In this document: piece after piece, positions 63,831 to 64,000 of the stretch | Position numbering within the stretch: position 1 is the first letter of the stretch | How the letters are laid out: every line of letters begins with the position of its first letter | Assembly: GCA_029448655.1 (NCBI GenBank) | Contig: JACCLO010000013.1 | Coordinates: forward strand, 1-64,000 | Reading direction: 5' to 3' | Source: Wolfiporia cocos | Lineage: Eukaryota > Basidiomycota > Agaricomycetes > Polyporales > Phaeolaceae | DNA: 64,000 nucleotides | Program-made: the position numbers and the translations under genes | The notes under the pieces: model-generated | Databases searched by the model: none | What the model was told of the DNA's origin: nothing | Seen by the model: only the letters and a program-made list of their open reading frames with translations

Positions 63831-64000
63831 ACCGTAGCGGGGTCCCTGTCAGGCAGTAGGGCGCGGCCGTTGTCTGGCGCGACCCTGATTTCTACAGCTC
63901 CCGCTAGTGTGAACTTTGTTATGAAAGTCAAACTACTTCCGATCGGAGCAGCTTGGAATGGAACGGACTTCCCTAGCGCTACGAGACGTCCTTGCGCATC
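63831..64000. other. No recognisable feature
   Basis: Short unique-looking flank to the right of the MITE. Nothing identified. Confidence 0.3.

Noticed and set aside
1..64000. CRISPR array, rRNA gene, riboswitch or bacterial operon
   Set aside because: No regularly spaced short repeats, no rRNA core sequence, and gene content is purely eukaryotic retrotransposon.

Overview
The window looks like a gene-free, retrotransposon-saturated stretch of a filamentous fungal genome, most likely a basidiomycete of the Agaricomycetes type. The evidence is Ty3/gypsy chromodomain elements with intronless gag-pol, one element (positions 1898-5672) with the FVDD-type reverse transcriptase I associate with mushroom genomes, and hAT-type debris. 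I found no host gene, rRNA gene, CRISPR array or prokaryotic signal. The species cannot be named from the sequence.

Layout. 1-1897 holds nothing recognisable. 1898-5672 is a decayed gypsy gag-protease-RT without dUTPase. 5673-9937 is a mosaic of LTR pieces and solo LTRs. 9938-53507 is one compound insertion flanked by the 5-bp target duplication CTAAC: an element of family B into which a second family-B element was inserted head-to-head, followed by an inversion. As a result the right part of the compound (21309-49875) runs on the minus strand. That minus-strand half was later hit by element A1 (24212-32589, plus strand), element C (35458-44871, minus strand) and a series of solo LTRs. The plus-strand half was hit by a solo LTR (11857-12874) and a small two-LTR non-autonomous element F (17925-19847). 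53644-58312 is the 3' half of a second family-A element (A2). 58313-64000 holds more solo LTRs, a TIR element carrying tRNA-like sequence, and a hAT-type MITE with an 8-bp target duplication.

Three related self-priming chromodomain families (A, B, C) all carry a dUTPase domain, in two different places. In B and C it is fused behind the protease, ahead of the RT. In A it is the C-terminal domain of the polyprotein, behind the integrase chromodomain. Families B and C also carry a third ORF (about 355 codons) that overlaps the end of pol and ends in two zinc knuckles; it is present in three independent copies. In A, B, C and F an 11-12 nt segment just inside the 5' LTR is exactly or almost exactly complementary to a segment 33-36 nt downstream of the LTR TATA box, the hallmark of Tf1/sushi-type self-priming. 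That segment is one arm of an inverted repeat, and an inverted repeat of different sequence sits at the same place in many otherwise dissimilar LTRs.

Decay is dominated by CGA-to-TGA nonsense changes and by CpG transitions in catalytic codons. All autonomous elements here look dead, but several domains (A1 dUTPase, A1 gag, ORF3 of the inner B element) are still open. Identities and counts were read by eye.
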